NCBI GenBank assembly: GCA_963995505.1
Contig: OZ023187.1
Coordinates: 999,501 to 1,063,500 of the forward strand
DNA: 64,000 nt
Source: Hypericum androsaemum
Lineage: Eukaryota; Streptophyta; Magnoliopsida; Malpighiales; Hypericaceae
Direction of reading: 5' to 3'
Shown one piece after another: positions 33,980 through 46,056 of this stretch; the stretch's first letter is position 1; each line of letters starts with the position of its first letter. A program made the position numbers and the translations under genes. Under the pieces are notes generated by a model. It was given only the letters and a program-made list of their open reading frames with translations, was not told the DNA's origin and did no database searches.

Positions 33980-36900
33980 ATGGAGCTCTCACGTACATCG
34001 TCTCCAGGATTCTCAACCGCAAGATTTCTCCGGCACCCTTCTACTCTCCACCGGAAAAGTGTTCTCGTCCCAACAAAAGTAGCCGGCGTACCAAAACGAC
34101 TCTCTGAGCACCATGTCCCTCCTCCATCTAAGCTTAATGGTGGTCGGAACAGTTCAACTCCCTTCTGCCAACCAACACATAGCTTCGGTGCTCATCTATC
34201 TTATGGCCGAAAGACTCTTCCGTTGCTTAAGGTACTTGTCCAAAATCAACTTTAGTCAGAAACATGGGAGATGCATGTTTGACATTTTGGCCTTATGTTT
34301 TTCTTTTGAAAAGTAAATTTGTTAGTCCAAAATATGCTTGGCAAGGTTTGAATAACGGACCTGCATCAAATCATCATAGGCTAAATATCCTTTGACATTT
34401 TTGCAGGCTACTGCAGATAGAAGTAGAACAGATAAATCTGATTCATTCTTGAGGAACGTGTCGGGATTCTTTGACATACTAATGCGGTTCATGAAACCTC
34501 ATATCCTGTATGGCACAATTTTTTCATTCACGTAAGATATTTAACCTCTTATAATTTTTTTTGGTTTGCAGATCAATCGAAGAAAGTATTATTTCGAGCT
34601 TAAACAAGATTATAGGAATGTCTACATTATTGTATTAAAAACCAGTACGGAACCTAGTTTACATGAATGAGTCGATTGAGTGATTGTCTTATACTATCAG
34701 GTTTGCAACACGATTGAATGATAATGATCTGTAGAACTAGAAGCACCGGCCGCAATTACTGTGGTCATTATGGGCAACATCATTTTTCGGAACATAATTT
34801 GCTTTTCATAATCACACTTATTAAGAATATGAGGATTTCGGTTGATGCAGTTGTATAATGACAAGAACTTTCATGAAGAACGCGCATCTAATAATGCTGC
34901 CCAAATGGCTTATAATTCTTAGAGCAATTGCCCTTCTTCTTGCTCTAATGTGCACCGATGGTTTCGTAAGTGGCATCAACCAAATTTATGATATCGATAT
35001 TGACAAGTAAGCCATAAGTACAATTAAATAAGTAAGCATATATATTGCAAGATTTATGGTAAAACTAACAGCTTTCTTTTATTTTGTAGAATTAACAAAC
35101 CTCGTCACCCGTTAGTTTCGGGAGAACTGTCACTTCCATCTGCATGGATATTGACGATGAGTTACATAGTTATTCCCATCATGATTTCTGTACTTCTAAA
35201 ATCGACTTCACTGCTTTTATGTGCTCTAAGTATCTTCGTCCTAGGATCGTTGTATTCGGTTCCTCCATTTTCTACCAAGAGATCTACCATTGGTGCATGC
35301 GTTACTATCTCTTTGGTAAGTACCATTTTTATACTAATTGACATAATATTTAACTTATGCGGTTAGAGTACATGTAAGAGAATTTCATATTGAAAATTAA
35401 ATCTCAAAATTTTCCCCAGAAATTGACTTTTTCAAAAAATTAAAATCCGACTAATGTGAGTCACACTTCCAGATGCGGTATATCTTTGTTATTGGTCTGT
35501 CATCTGCAGCAAGGGGCATCTTGGGACTTCCCTTTCAATTGAGGTTCTCTCGATTCTTATTTTTGTTACACGATTAAGATAATATTATACATTTAAGAAA
35601 TAACTCAAGTGTATAATTCCGTGAATAATTTCGACAAACAATTGATTTGCAGTACACCTGTGATATTTCTGGCAACATTTGCCTCACTATTTACACTTGC
35701 TTGTGCTGGACTAAAAGATATTGAAGATTTGGAAGGGGACGAGAAGTAAGTTATCAATTTGATCCGACACTTATAATTACAGTTCAATTAGCTACAATTG
35801 TTTTCCAAATTTTGGTTTGGATGGGTTGTGTCACTGAAATCATGTGATTACATTCCTTTCTTATCTTTACACGTCAATTAATTCTAATTCAAAATGACAA
35901 AAAATTAACAGAAATGGCGTCCCAACTTTAGCATCAAAATATGGTCCCAAAAAAGTTGCATTATTTGGTTTTGGGTTCATTCTACATCTTTACGGCGGAG
36001 CTATTGCAACAGCTATTTGCATGCCTCAGGTAATTTTATATTTTTGGTATTATATTAATTTAAAATATTTTTAAAATAATTGTGAGACTTTTGAATAAAA
36101 GAAAAGAAAAAATAAAAAAGGTGAAACCCATGCTCATATTAATTTAAGATCTTGGTTTCAATGATATTGTTAATTATATATTGTGAGTAACTTGATAGAT
36201 TGTTAAGAGTTCAGTGAAAAGCTAATTAAATTCGATATCTATGACACAGGTTTTCAAGCAGAATGTTATGATACCTGCACATATCTTTTTAGCCTTGTGC
36301 TCGATTTTCCAGGTGCGTTAAATCTTATATTTAAACATATAAGTAGGAAAAAGTCTAATTCTCATTTCGTGCATATCTTTTTAGCCTTCACTTTACTTTG
36401 GATAAAATAGATGACCAAGGTTTACTTATATTTAAACATATAAGTAGGAGAAAAAGTCTAATTCTCATTTCGTGCATATCTTTTTAGCCTTCACTTTACT
36501 TTGGATAAAATAGATGACCAAGGTTTGATTAATTAACTCGTGTGCCTGAATTTTTAAAAATATGCACTTATTTCGTTGATGTTTGAAAATGATCATAATT
36601 AAGTTCTTTTGACTAAGTCAAACATTAGTAACGGTGATTGCAGCGTGAAAATATTACATATCTTCCATTAAAAATAAGCATCCACATATTTGTAGAACTT
36701 AAATTTCTCCCATATATGTTCATTCCATCAAACTGTAAGGACTTAATTGTTTTTTATCCTTAGTACATAAATTTAATACTTCGATCTTTGAACCGATGAC
36801 TTTTTCTTTATTACGTCTTCGTAATGCGTTGAGAATAGCTTTTCTTTTCTTGGTCGGAATATATTAAGAATAGCTAATTTCGAACAGTTATCCTACAATT

Positions 36901-37686
36901 TATGGAAACTCATTTAGAATTATAGTTTATTCAGTATGAAAAGGTTTATATATAAAATCTTCAAAAATTTTAATTAGATATTAACAGAGAAATGAACATA
37001 AAATCCGTATCTTATAAATGGATATAGCTAACAATCTGAACTATTACCTTGACCAATAATATCCTTGTCTAAGATCCAGTCCACAATAAATAACAATGAG
37101 ACACATATTTAGCAAGTTTTGAGATCACTCTTTTTTTGCAAATTTTATCAAATATTAATATTAATTTTACAAAATTAAATTAAATAAAACCTAATATATA
37201 ATTTGGGAGATATTTTACTTTTTAAATTGTATATTTCTATAATTTGCAAAAGAGATTTTCATGGTTAACAATATGTTTGATCATTTTAAACTATATTACT
37301 GCACAGAGAAAAATATCGGGTATTGATGTGATGATTTCCATAAGTATTATTTTACTAATCACAAATAAAACTGGTCCTTATATGCAATTAATCCTTAATT
37401 ATATTGTATTACTCATACATTACTTTGGCTCTTGGTCTCACAGGCTTGGAACTTAGAAAAGGCAAATTACAGCAAGGTATACCCTTTTAATTGTACAATT
37501 TATATTCTGAAACAAGCTTTTAATTTATTGGCAATCAATTCATGACAAATTTTTTTGTTTTATAATTTTTTGTGTAATTATTAATCATAATATTTGATTA
37601 TAATCATGCAGGAAGCAAGCCTATCGATGTTTCAGTCTATAGTAAAACTCTTAAATGTGGAGTATCTTCTTTTTCTTTTTATCTAG
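33980..37686 (+). CDS. Aromatic prenyltransferase B (UbiA family)
   Basis: Ten GT-AG exons: 33980-34231, 34407-34531, 34851-35006, 35090-35315, 35473-35543, 35653-35745, 35912-36029, 36250-36312, 37444-37476, 37612-37686. Together they encode 403 residues without a break. The Ser/Arg-rich N-terminus (MELSRTSSPGFSTARFLRHP...) fits a plastid transit peptide, about 84 residues in exon 1. The UbiA core carries NQIYDIDID (169-177) and KDIEDLEGD (298-306), the two Mg-diphosphate-binding motifs, and several hydrophobic helices. The family includes homogentisate prenyltransferases and their specialised relatives acting on flavonoids, coumarins, xanthones or phloroglucinols. Expansion into a cluster favours specialised metabolism, but the substrate cannot be read from sequence. 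Intron 8 is unusually long and contains a tandem duplication. It lies downstream of cystatin-1 in the first duplicated unit. Confidence 0.95.
36324..36527. repeat. 101-bp tandem duplication in PT-B intron 8
   Basis: The block from CTTATATTTAAACATATAAG to GATAAAATAGATGACCAAGG occurs twice, head to tail (starts 36324 and 36425), nearly identical. It embeds a copy of part of exon 8's neighbour text (CATATCTTTTTAGCC), so the first intron segment seems to have grown by slippage. It is absent from PT-C. Confidence 0.85.
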
Positions 37687-38745
37687 AGAGAATCTTGATA
37701 GAGAAAATACGTGCACCATCTGATCTATAAGCAAACTTCTCGGTCTTTCTTTTATGGGTAACTATCACTTTTTGAAGTGGTAGATTCAAAATAATAGTCA
37801 TTATATATATTTTTTCTTATCAAATAATAGAGGCAACTCTTCCCAAGAGTTTTGGTCTTCTCGGTTTGAGAGTTTCTATTTTGACAATCTTTTCTCTAAA
37901 TGTTTGTGTATGTATACGCGCAAATATGTAATAATATTTTCGGATCTATTTGTTGTGATGGTCTACACTCTTGGAATTTTACAGTGGTTCCTATACATAT
38001 ACCATTTAATATAGCTAACATTAAAAATAATTAAATTAATTAGTGAAGAGTTATTCTGATTTAATAAATAATTAACAAGTAATTTTCAGTTCGAATGGGA
38101 ATTCATAGGAGAACGCTTAGCGGCGGAATTGAAAATATATATCCTATAAAATTCAATTACGGAGTACATAGTTCTCTCCCTCTAATAAATTTCTGCGGCG
38201 ATGAGAGATCCTTACTGCAATAATAACAAATAGCGAGAATAGTTTGCCCCTTCGTAGAGGCAATCACCTTTCGATTGGGACTAAACTCATTAGCTTTGCA
38301 TCATTTTAACCCGCGGATCATTTGAGGAGCATGTCATTTCATTCCCGCACATAGCATTCAAATTCTAGTATTGAGTGGAAAATTATTGAGTTCTAATTGT
38401 GTTTCTTTTTGTTCGTAAAACTTACCGAAGATCTCGTAACGAGATTCATAGCAACATGGAGCAACATTGTGCACCCAGTCAATTTAAAGAGATTATTTGT
38501 GGATTGCAATTGTAATATTTCAAATATGTTAAGAAATGTTTAATATGTTAAGAAAAGTTTAAGTAAATTGATTGTATTATTTATATCAATAAAATATGCA
38601 TTATTTTTATCAAAATATTGAGAGAATTTCATAGTTAAGCGAGTTCAGCCTGAAATAATTTCAGGATGAACGACCTCCTCGAAAGTCTCTGAGGGTGCGT
38701 GCGAGTGACGACAAAATACGTTTAAAATAATTTTATTGGTTTATG
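37687..38745. other. PT-B 3' flank
   Basis: The first 200 bases resemble the PT-C 3' flank (TATCAAA(A)TAATAGAGG and GGTAGATTCAAAATA in both), consistent with 3' UTR. Further on, a CACTA-end-like fragment (38108-38290) and AT-rich DNA. No gene. Confidence 0.5.
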
Positions 38746-38749
38746 AGAC

Positions 38750-38990
38750 AATCAATAAGGTCACGCGGGGTGATAACTGTATTTATGATTATCCTGATTG
38801 TCCTCATTAGATTGCTGACAGCCGTGAAAACAGCGAGTCAAAATCCGTTTTTGGTAGGAGTCAAACAGATCGACTCTTCCAACCGTTGACCACATTCACG
38901 TAATAGGCGCTCCAATCTTATATATATTATGCAAGAACACTTGCTAGCTTTGAGAATTGGTTCAGCCGACAGACCACGTTATGCATTAAA
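38750..38990 (+). promoter_or_regulatory. Orphan prenyltransferase 5' flank
   Basis: Matches the PT-D upstream region (CGTAAKAGGCGCTC.RATCTTAT, TGATTGTCCTCATTA) and the PT-C distal block (CTAGCTTTGAGAATTGGTTCAGCC at 38943 and 44274). It is not followed by a prenyltransferase; the sequence switches at about 38990 into the NPF/cystatin block. It marks a duplication breakpoint. Confidence 0.65.
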
Positions 38991-39489
38991 ACTAGAGTAT
39001 TAAAGTACACTTTTCCAAAAAAATTGAAGACTGAACATTTCCCATTGGAGTCAACTGTTGCCATGTACGTGGAGTTTTGACGTGAAAGATACGTAGTTTC
39101 CTGTTTTGTGTCGGTCGGATACAGTAACGTTACATGTGACTTGGTAAATACGGTATCTGATTCCCTTTTTCTTTTGTTAGATATTGAGCCGAAATATCTA
39201 TTATACCGACTAATATAAATTCGAAATAAATATGATTTTTTAATGACGACAAAACTCTCCAACAACTTTTTAACGCTCAATACCACTAAGAGCATGAAGT
39301 TCCAGTTTCTGTCATGTAATGGAACCCTTTTAAAGAAATCAGAAGACCGTTGAAACACTGATCAAGTATTAAACCAAACATTTGTACAAACAAATTAACA
39401 ATGTGACAATTTGTGTGAATGGTAACATAAAAAAATATAAGAAAAAAAATTATCATGGTACAATTGCTACCAGATCATTTCAGAAAGTA

Positions 39490-39602
39490 GCCATTCTGGT
39501 TTTCCTCAGGTTTGGCGTCCTCTTGATTGAGCTAGGAGCAGCCAGGAACCAGCAGAACAGGTCCAGACTGACTGTGTAGAGGGACCGTTGGGGTGGCCGT
39601 GA
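39490..39602 (-). pseudogene. NPF transporter relic, unit 2
   Basis: Minus-strand remnant of the same NPF gene as at 25582-25880. It keeps LYTVSLDLFCWFLAA and an adjoining RTPNLRKTR stretch but has lost the whole membrane-helix part that unit 1 still has. The deletion joins the flanking GATCCACCATCAACACAAC directly to it. Confidence 0.6.
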
Positions 39603-40400
39603 TCCACCATCAACACAACACTTACCCTGGCATTCCCTTTTAGTTGTTCATGCACTTGAACACAGCCTGCTTCTTTGCCGGTGCCTTTCTCATCTTCTTA
39701 TCCTGCAGGTGGTCCTATGCTCAAGTTATCATCGCAACTTCCCTCAGTTCCGTGATGGCAACTTAGAACCATCTATTGCCATTTCGCACCAAGCTCTTTC
39801 CTTGTTTTTCATTAAGATTGATCATCTTCTTTCGCAGCCTCGTGGCAGTCGAAGAGTTCGGAAGGTTGAACAAGTAGGTGGCAAGGGTAAAGCAGTTGCC
39901 AAAAGAAATAACGTAGTATGTCGACTTTATTACTGGCAAGTAGACTTTGTTTAACAGAATCACAGTTTCGACAAGATCCAAACTTACATAATCGGAACCC
40001 AAGTTTAGAGAACACTATTTGCACTCATGTTATATGAAAGTAAAGTCTTCTTAATTTTTATTTGGCCATCATCTTCCAGTAGTTCAAGCTGTACAAAGCT
40101 TCAGAAACCTGAGTTAAAAGCATGTAATTAGTACCATAACAAAATCTTACTTTCACAACAACAAAAAACATGCATCTAGGGTGATACGTTCGAAACAATT
40201 GAAATTTTGTCCCCCAGACAACAAGATTTGTGCAAGATATTACCATCAGGCATTAAACCAGGACATTGATTTGAGAAGTCAATAGATGTCCAGAAGGGCC
40301 ATTAAAACTTGCTTAAAATGATTGACCGATTTCTAATTTGCAGTTGTATGTAGTAGAGTAGCAACTACTTCTTCTCAAGAAACAGCAGTTACTAACCGAG

Positions 40401-41375
40401 CTATGCGCAGGATTCCGAAGGGACATCCCCGATGAGCTTGAACTCCTGAACCTCTTTAAAGTTCTGCCATGGCTTCTCCCACACCTTGGCCTCATACACT
40501 TTAGTGTGATCACCCTCCTCCACCTCAAGGGTAATATGGTAGATCATCCCAGACACCACCTGCTGCTTAACATTCACCACTTTCTTAAATTCGAGCAAAG
40601 AATTCTGCACCAAACCAAACACAATTCAGCTTCAGCAAACAACAACACTTGCAAAAGACCAAATAAAGCAACAATCTCTTTTCCTCTTGCGAGTTTTTCC
40701 CAAAGGATTTTACCGCAAGAATATTTTACTAAGGCCGGTGACCGCAACCTTAAAAGAGGGGATCCCGCGCCAAGTAGTAGCTATCACGATGTTGAATGAG
40801 AGGGACCATTAGTCAGGATACTGGATTATGGGTAAGATGTTATTTAGGATAGAACTATGTTTTAGTTTTTCGTACTTATATATCAAGTCCGCCCCCATTT
40901 CCCCCCAAAAAAAGCAACAATCTTGCTTTGGAGTCCATCCCCTCGACCCCATACCGACCAAACCCGGAATACCAATGACAAAACTCCAACAAACAACCAG
41001 AAAGACCACACTTGCAAAAGACCAAATAAAGCATCAGCCTGTCTAAAACTGAGCTTGACCCAAAAAGTAAAAACACAAAATTTATAAAGGGAGCAACTTG
41101 GATCCTATCCCCTCGACCCCAACCAGACCCAGAACCCAAATGGGAAAATCTCGAAAAGGGTATCACCAAAACTCCATCCAATCCAAACCCAGACTATAAA
41201 GTTTCGATCTTTGAACCTTTTTAACACAAAATAACAACAAAAACTAGAAAGAGGGGTCATCAAAAGGGACCTCTTTTTTGTTGTGTTCATCGACAGCGAA
41301 GCGGGCGAGGGTATCGAGCTCGAGGCTGTTGGCTGATCCTTCGACTTCCTTAACGCCACCCATCTTAGCCGCCAT
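40401..41375 (-). CDS. Phytocystatin 2 (cysteine protease inhibitor)
   Basis: Exons 41375-41271 and 40604-40401 join in phase 0 across a 666-bp intron and encode 102 residues. The protein differs from cystatin-1 at only a few places: MAAKMGGV instead of [18 protein letters not shown] instead of [25 protein letters not shown] and the PW hairpin are unchanged. The MG change restores a Gly-Gly-like N-terminus (GG at 6-7) that in cystatins contacts the protease, so the two copies could differ in affinity. No signal peptide. It sits in the second duplicated unit, 4.7 kb upstream of PT-C on the opposite strand. The intron is about 170 bp longer than in cystatin-1. Both copies appear functional. Confidence 0.94.
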
Positions 41376-41417
41376 TTCCTCAGTCAGCAATACACAATAT
41401 CAGGAAGGATCCTGGTC

Positions 41418-41434
41418 TTCCTATTAATTGGGAT
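41418..41434 (-). promoter_or_regulatory. Cystatin-2 core promoter, altered TATA
   Basis: The minus strand reads CAATTAATAGGAAG where cystatin-1 has CAATAAATAGGAAG, about 50 bases before the start codon. The A-to-T change breaks the AATAAATA core. Confidence 0.35.
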
Positions 41435-41759
41435 CCTTACAGAGAATTGGCAATACAAAATATCTAGAAAATGAAGGAGGGAAGAAAGATTGGTGCTTTG
41501 GTTGTTTATAGGATAGGAACGGGGAGAAAAGGATGGGATAGTTTTAAAAGTCGTCGGAATTTGGGAAAGACAATCTTTCGTTTAATATTAGCTTTAATGA
41601 AGGAGGGGGGAAAGATTGGTGCTTTGGTTTTTTATTTTTTATTTTAAGATGTATTTACACTAATAATTATTTTTTGTAATAGTTTGAACATTTATCTTTA
41701 TTTAGCGCCATGTAAAAACTAACAAAAAAAGTAATTAAGAAAATTTGAATTCCAATACT

Positions 41760-42383
41760 TAGAATAATGGGAAAAGTCCACTTTAGTACCCTGTGGTATC
41801 GCGAAAAATCAAGTCAGTATCCTGTGGTTTAAAACGTATCAATTGAGTCATACTTATTCCAATTAACATCAATTAGAGGCCCGGGCAGCTGCCCGGACCT
41901 GCCCGAACCAACCCGACCCCTGTCCGAACTACGTGGCCAGCCACGTCACCCAATTTTGATGACGTGGCGCCACGTGGACATCCTCCTCCCCTCCTCCTCC
42001 TCCGCGTCCTCCTCCTCCTCCTCCTCCTCCCCCCGCGTCCTCCTCCTCCTCCTCCTCCTCCTCCCCCCGCGTCCTCCTCCTCCTCCTCCTCCCCCCGCGT
42101 TCTCCTCCTCCTCCTCCTCCCCCCGCGTCCTCCTCCTCCTCCTCCTCCCCGCGTCCTCCTCCTCTCCACGTGGCGCCACGTCATCAAAATTTGGTGACGT
42201 GGCTGGCCATGTAGTTCGGGCAGGGGTCGGGTAGGTTCGGGCAGGTCCGGGCAGCTGCCCGGGCCTCTAATTGATGTTAATTGGAATAAGTATGACTCAA
42301 TTGATACGTTTTAAACCACAGGGTACTGACTTGATTTTTTGCGATACTACAGGGTACTAAAGTAGACTTTTCTCTAGAATAAT
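41760..42383. mobile_element. Long-TIR foldback element with 9-bp target duplication
   Basis: Perfect 9-bp direct repeats TAGAATAAT at 41760-41768 and 42375-42383 flank a 606-bp body. The first and last ~215 bp are inverted repeats of each other (GGGAAAAGTCCACTTTAGTA against the complement of the other end), and between them lies a (CTC)n tract of about 170 bp. A 9-bp duplication and long inverted ends are typical of Mutator-like non-autonomous elements. It lies in the cystatin-2 upstream region; unit 1 has no such insert. It is non-coding. Confidence 0.9.
41990..42165. repeat. (CTC)n tract with CCCCGCGT interruptions
   Basis: The loop of the foldback element: runs of CTC triplets broken at intervals by CCCCGCGTC. 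It creates long open frames on both strands (Ser/Pro/Leu or Arg/Glu/Gly) that are not genes. Confidence 0.95.
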
Positions 42384-44160
42384 TAAAGGTCGATTGAATA
42401 TTTGAATACAAGATGGTATAAAATCAAAATATTAGCGGCACAAGCCCATTTTATTGGATAATTTTGGCGGAACTCTTCTTTTCTTTTAAAAGAAAATGCG
42501 GAACTTATCTATATTTTTTCATAGGCCATCTCGTACAAATGATTATTAAATCAATTAATCTATATCAAGATTGAGTAAAATGGTTAAACTCAACGGAGGA
42601 ACTTATGTATGTTGATAGTTTTGTTTTTTTAGACTACTTTGTTTTTGGATACAACAATTAATTTAAGATTCGCGTTGGAGGTGTTTTTTTGAAAAATAAC
42701 AAAATTCACACAATAAGTATTTATATTGATGGGTTTTCAAAGACTCCATCCCGAAATTTCTGTGGCAAAAAAAAAGTATCCATCTCAAAATTTCTTAATT
42801 AAATTAGAATAATATTCATGTTGGGCCATGGACTTTTCTTACCCTACGAACGACAGGCCCATAGCCTGAGTGCAGACAAACAAAACGCCCACAAAGCATG
42901 GGCTCTCTTGGCCGGGTTATTAAAGCTCATGGCCCATGTTTTGTGGGCCGACATGGCTGCTCTTTGTTTTTTGTTTTTTGTTTTTTTATAAGTACATGGC
43001 TGCTCTTTGTTTTTTGTTTTTTTATAAGTACATGGCTGCTCTTTGTTTACCCAAATTGAATAGACATGATTGGGCTGGCCATTTGATCTCCACCCAACAC
43101 TTGAATTGCCTTGTTTTTTCTTTCTCGAATCTTCTACTGTACTAAACTGATTAATCTAATTTAGATTCAGATTTTAAGTTTTTTGATAACATCCTATAGA
43201 TATTTTGTAAAAATACATTTTAGTATCATGTAGTTTAACCCGTTTGCACACCATTGACACGTAATTTAAAAATATTCGATCGAGCAAAAATAATTTTTTC
43301 AAAATGATATCCTACTATTTGCACAAATTTTTTTGGACAACCCCAAGTGTCATTGAAGGAATGTACTTATTGAAAGAGGACTATTGTTCAAATTCTGATA
43401 ATTATAATCATTGTATAAAAATCGATTAAGTATTCTTAACAATCAGATAATAGTCGCAGCCGGAACGAACACATCAGCGGCAACAATGGAGTCTCCTCCT
43501 CAACCATCCCAGCGTCTTAACCAAGGCCTAAGCTGAGATCCATAAACCTGTTGGCCGCCACCGTCTGGTCGGTTCACAAGTTTATAATTTTTCCAGGTGA
43601 ACCTCTTGCATTCAGAATTGTCTGATCAATTTTAGGAATAATCTACTTGCTGATATTTTATTGCGTTCGTAAAAATTAAGCTCAAAGACATCGTACGTAA
43701 ATTCAAGAATTTTACAAACTCTCATTGATCTCACCTCTATAATTCACTACTAGAATTTTGGAATACATAGGAGAAGGCTTAGCGGCGGAATTTTTGGCAG
43801 CGGAATTTAAAATATTGCCTCTAATAAATTTTTGCGGCGATGAGAGATCCTCCTCGGTCCAGTAATTAACAAATAGAAGCCATGACCTTCCTATTAGAGC
43901 CAACCTACTTTTATACATAGAGTTTTAGGTGATTTGGCTTTTTTTATATAATTAGCATGTCCTTATATTTTGTTTGGGGTAAATATTTGAGAATATATAA
44001 AATCAAATCCACTTAACCAAAGACTAGCGAAACTAGCGAAAATTTTCTACTAAAATCATAATCTCTTATCACTGAACAAATTTTTGGTAACGCGTATCAC
44101 TGTCAATTTGAAGAGATTGCTTGTGGATTGCAGTACACTTTATATTTTATTACTCTTGTG
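42384..44160. repeat. Cystatin-2 distal 5' flank (duplicated)
   Basis: Piecewise match to 28940-30880. At 42944-43144 it has about 200 extra bases relative to unit 1, holding two and a half copies of a 36-40 bp unit TGGCTGCTCTTTGTTTTTTG. The 43480-43600 segment corresponds to 29695-29755 plus 30489-30560, i.e. the uninterrupted version of the solo-LTR site. The CACTA-end-like fragment recurs at 43744-43905. No gene. Confidence 0.65.
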
Positions 44161-44269
44161 AAAACAGCAGGGCACAATCCGTTTTCGGTCGGAGTCTAAA
44201 CAAATAATATATATCCAAAACAACGGGTACCAATTAAATTAAGGGTCGGCTCGCCCAACCGTTTGACTA

Positions 44270-44395
44270 ACTAGCTTTGAGAATTGGTTCAGCCGACAGA
44301 CCACGTTATGATTTAAAACTCAACACCAGACACTTGTTTTATATATTATCTTCGTCATATATGCGGTGGAGTGAATTTAGTGAAGGATATGACGT
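44270..44395 (+). promoter_or_regulatory. Displaced PT-C distal promoter block
   Basis: CCACGTTATGATTTAAAACTC followed by ATATGCGGTGGAGTGAAT matches the stretch that, in PT-B and PT-D, lies within 90 to 210 bases of the ATG. Here the match breaks at GGAGTGAA (about 44382) and resumes at GATCCTATTTAACCC (about 46012), 45 bases before the PT-C ATG. About 1.6 kb has been inserted between. Confidence 0.65.
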
Positions 44396-45164
44396 GTTAG
44401 ACTTTTTATTTTATTTTAATTAGGCTTTCGGCTTTGTTTTAAAACTTGTTGACTTTTTTAGTCGCCAGTTTGGCCCACTAGATAGAACATCCATGTTCAG
44501 TTTTAATGAACATTAACAATTGAGGCTGTTGCCCTCTAGAAGATGGTGATGCGCAAGTTAACAAAAAAAGCTCTAAGAAAACCTTTCGTTGATACTCCTA
44601 TTATGTTAACCACGCCTGGAAATATATAAGTAGATAAGACTAGGATAGCAGAACGAGCGAATGTAACACTGAATTTGGCCGTACAAATGGGTATAACTTG
44701 GGAAAAAAATGTCCCAACTATTCTTCAAAGAATTAAGAATGCGGTACGAAAAACTTCAAACAAAAATTTTCAAACCTTTGTAATCATGGTGCTTCACAAG
44801 TAGTGATTTTTGGGTATAACTAGGGATGATGAGGTTCTTTTGGAAAATGTACTTACATAGTATTTATCTTTAATTTTTTTGTTAGGTAAGTGTGTATTTA
44901 GTACTTTAGGTGTTCGGGTGCCGTATGTAGTGAACTGTTAATGTAATTACCATTGTAAATACATTTTTGTGGTTTAATACAAATTTATTTATAAAAAAAT
45001 GTTTTAATGAGAGAGATATGTTTCCTTCACGAAACAATTGTTCCTCTTTTCCTAGGGTTAAGTCGTATTTTTCAACCTCAATTCATTTCGAGCAGTGATC
45101 TCAAATTTGGCCAATGGTTATTATCTTTAGTGAAGATGTTGTTTGTTGGAGGTGGTGTACTTGA

Positions 45165-45915
45165 TTAGGATCTTTAATAGTCGAGGCAAGAGTTGGACTC
45201 TTTCTCCGTAAGACGAGATTACCCCGTATTCAGTGCTCACGGGCTGCGGCAATCGTCCCCAAGATACAACGACTAGGCTGCTTCTGAGTTCGTAGCACAA
45301 CGAGTCTCGAAATTTCGGGCGAACCTTGGATACTCAGAACTTTCTTAGAGAGGGAGAGAGAAGAATGACTATTGCTAATGAATGTTTATGCAATGAGTGT
45401 TCGGGGTGAGTACAAATGATAGGAGATGGGCCTATTTATAGGCGCTGGTTGGGAAGGAGGTAGACACTCCGGCCGGCTGCGCTCGTGGCCCTTCGGTGGC
45501 ATTCTGGATCCTTCCAGGTGCGCCCAGACTATGCTGGCACTCCTTCACGAGGGATCTCGCAACCCTTCGGTCATCTGGAAATCTCCAGGACGTTTCAGCC
45601 CTTCGTGCCTCTTCGGTGGCCATCTTGGAAGGCGCTCGCAGCCCCTCGTCAATTCGATAGCTACGCAGCTCTCTCCGGACTCGGGCAAAATACTCAAGGC
45701 TCCTCTAGACGATGCGCACGTGCGAACTTGCGTCCAATGCGCCATGCACACGCGCTCGCGCTCGCGTGTGTGCGTGCTCGTGCTCTTGTTTGGATGGTGC
45801 ACCATCCTCACCGCGGTCCGAGTTGGCTATCCTTCCAAGTGGTCAACTTATTTCCTAGCTAACAAGGAGTTTCTCCTTATAAACTAGGAAAGATTGGTGC
45901 AACTTTCCAATGTAG
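45165..45915 (-). mobile_element. Probable solo LTR upstream of PT-C
   Basis: On minus, the end near 45915 reads TCCTACATTGGAAAGTTGCA and then CTAGTTTATAAGGAG, a common start of plant Copia-type LTRs, and a TATA-like CGCCTATAAATAGGCCC occurs near 45440. The GC-rich middle (45470-45800) is unlike its neighbours. No internal domain or second LTR was found, so it is read as a solo LTR; borders are approximate. Confidence 0.45.
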
Positions 45916-46056
45916 GATTGCACTTTTTATTTCTCTTTTGGGCCTCTCACTTTGGGTCTTTCCACTTTGGGCTTTGGATTGAATTTTCATTCAAGCTTTT
46001 CCAACAGAAGAAGATCCTATTTAACCCTCCAACACCACCTACAACATTTAGTAGCC

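Noticed and set aside
41873..42234. Long open frames on both strands (Arg/Gly/Glu-rich and Ser/Pro/Leu-rich)
   Set aside because: They are produced by the (CTC)n loop of a foldback element; no start context, domain or conservation.
45426..45887. 153-codon frame in front of PT-C
   Set aside because: It lies in LTR-like, GC-rich sequence, overlaps frames on both strands equally, and shows no domain.
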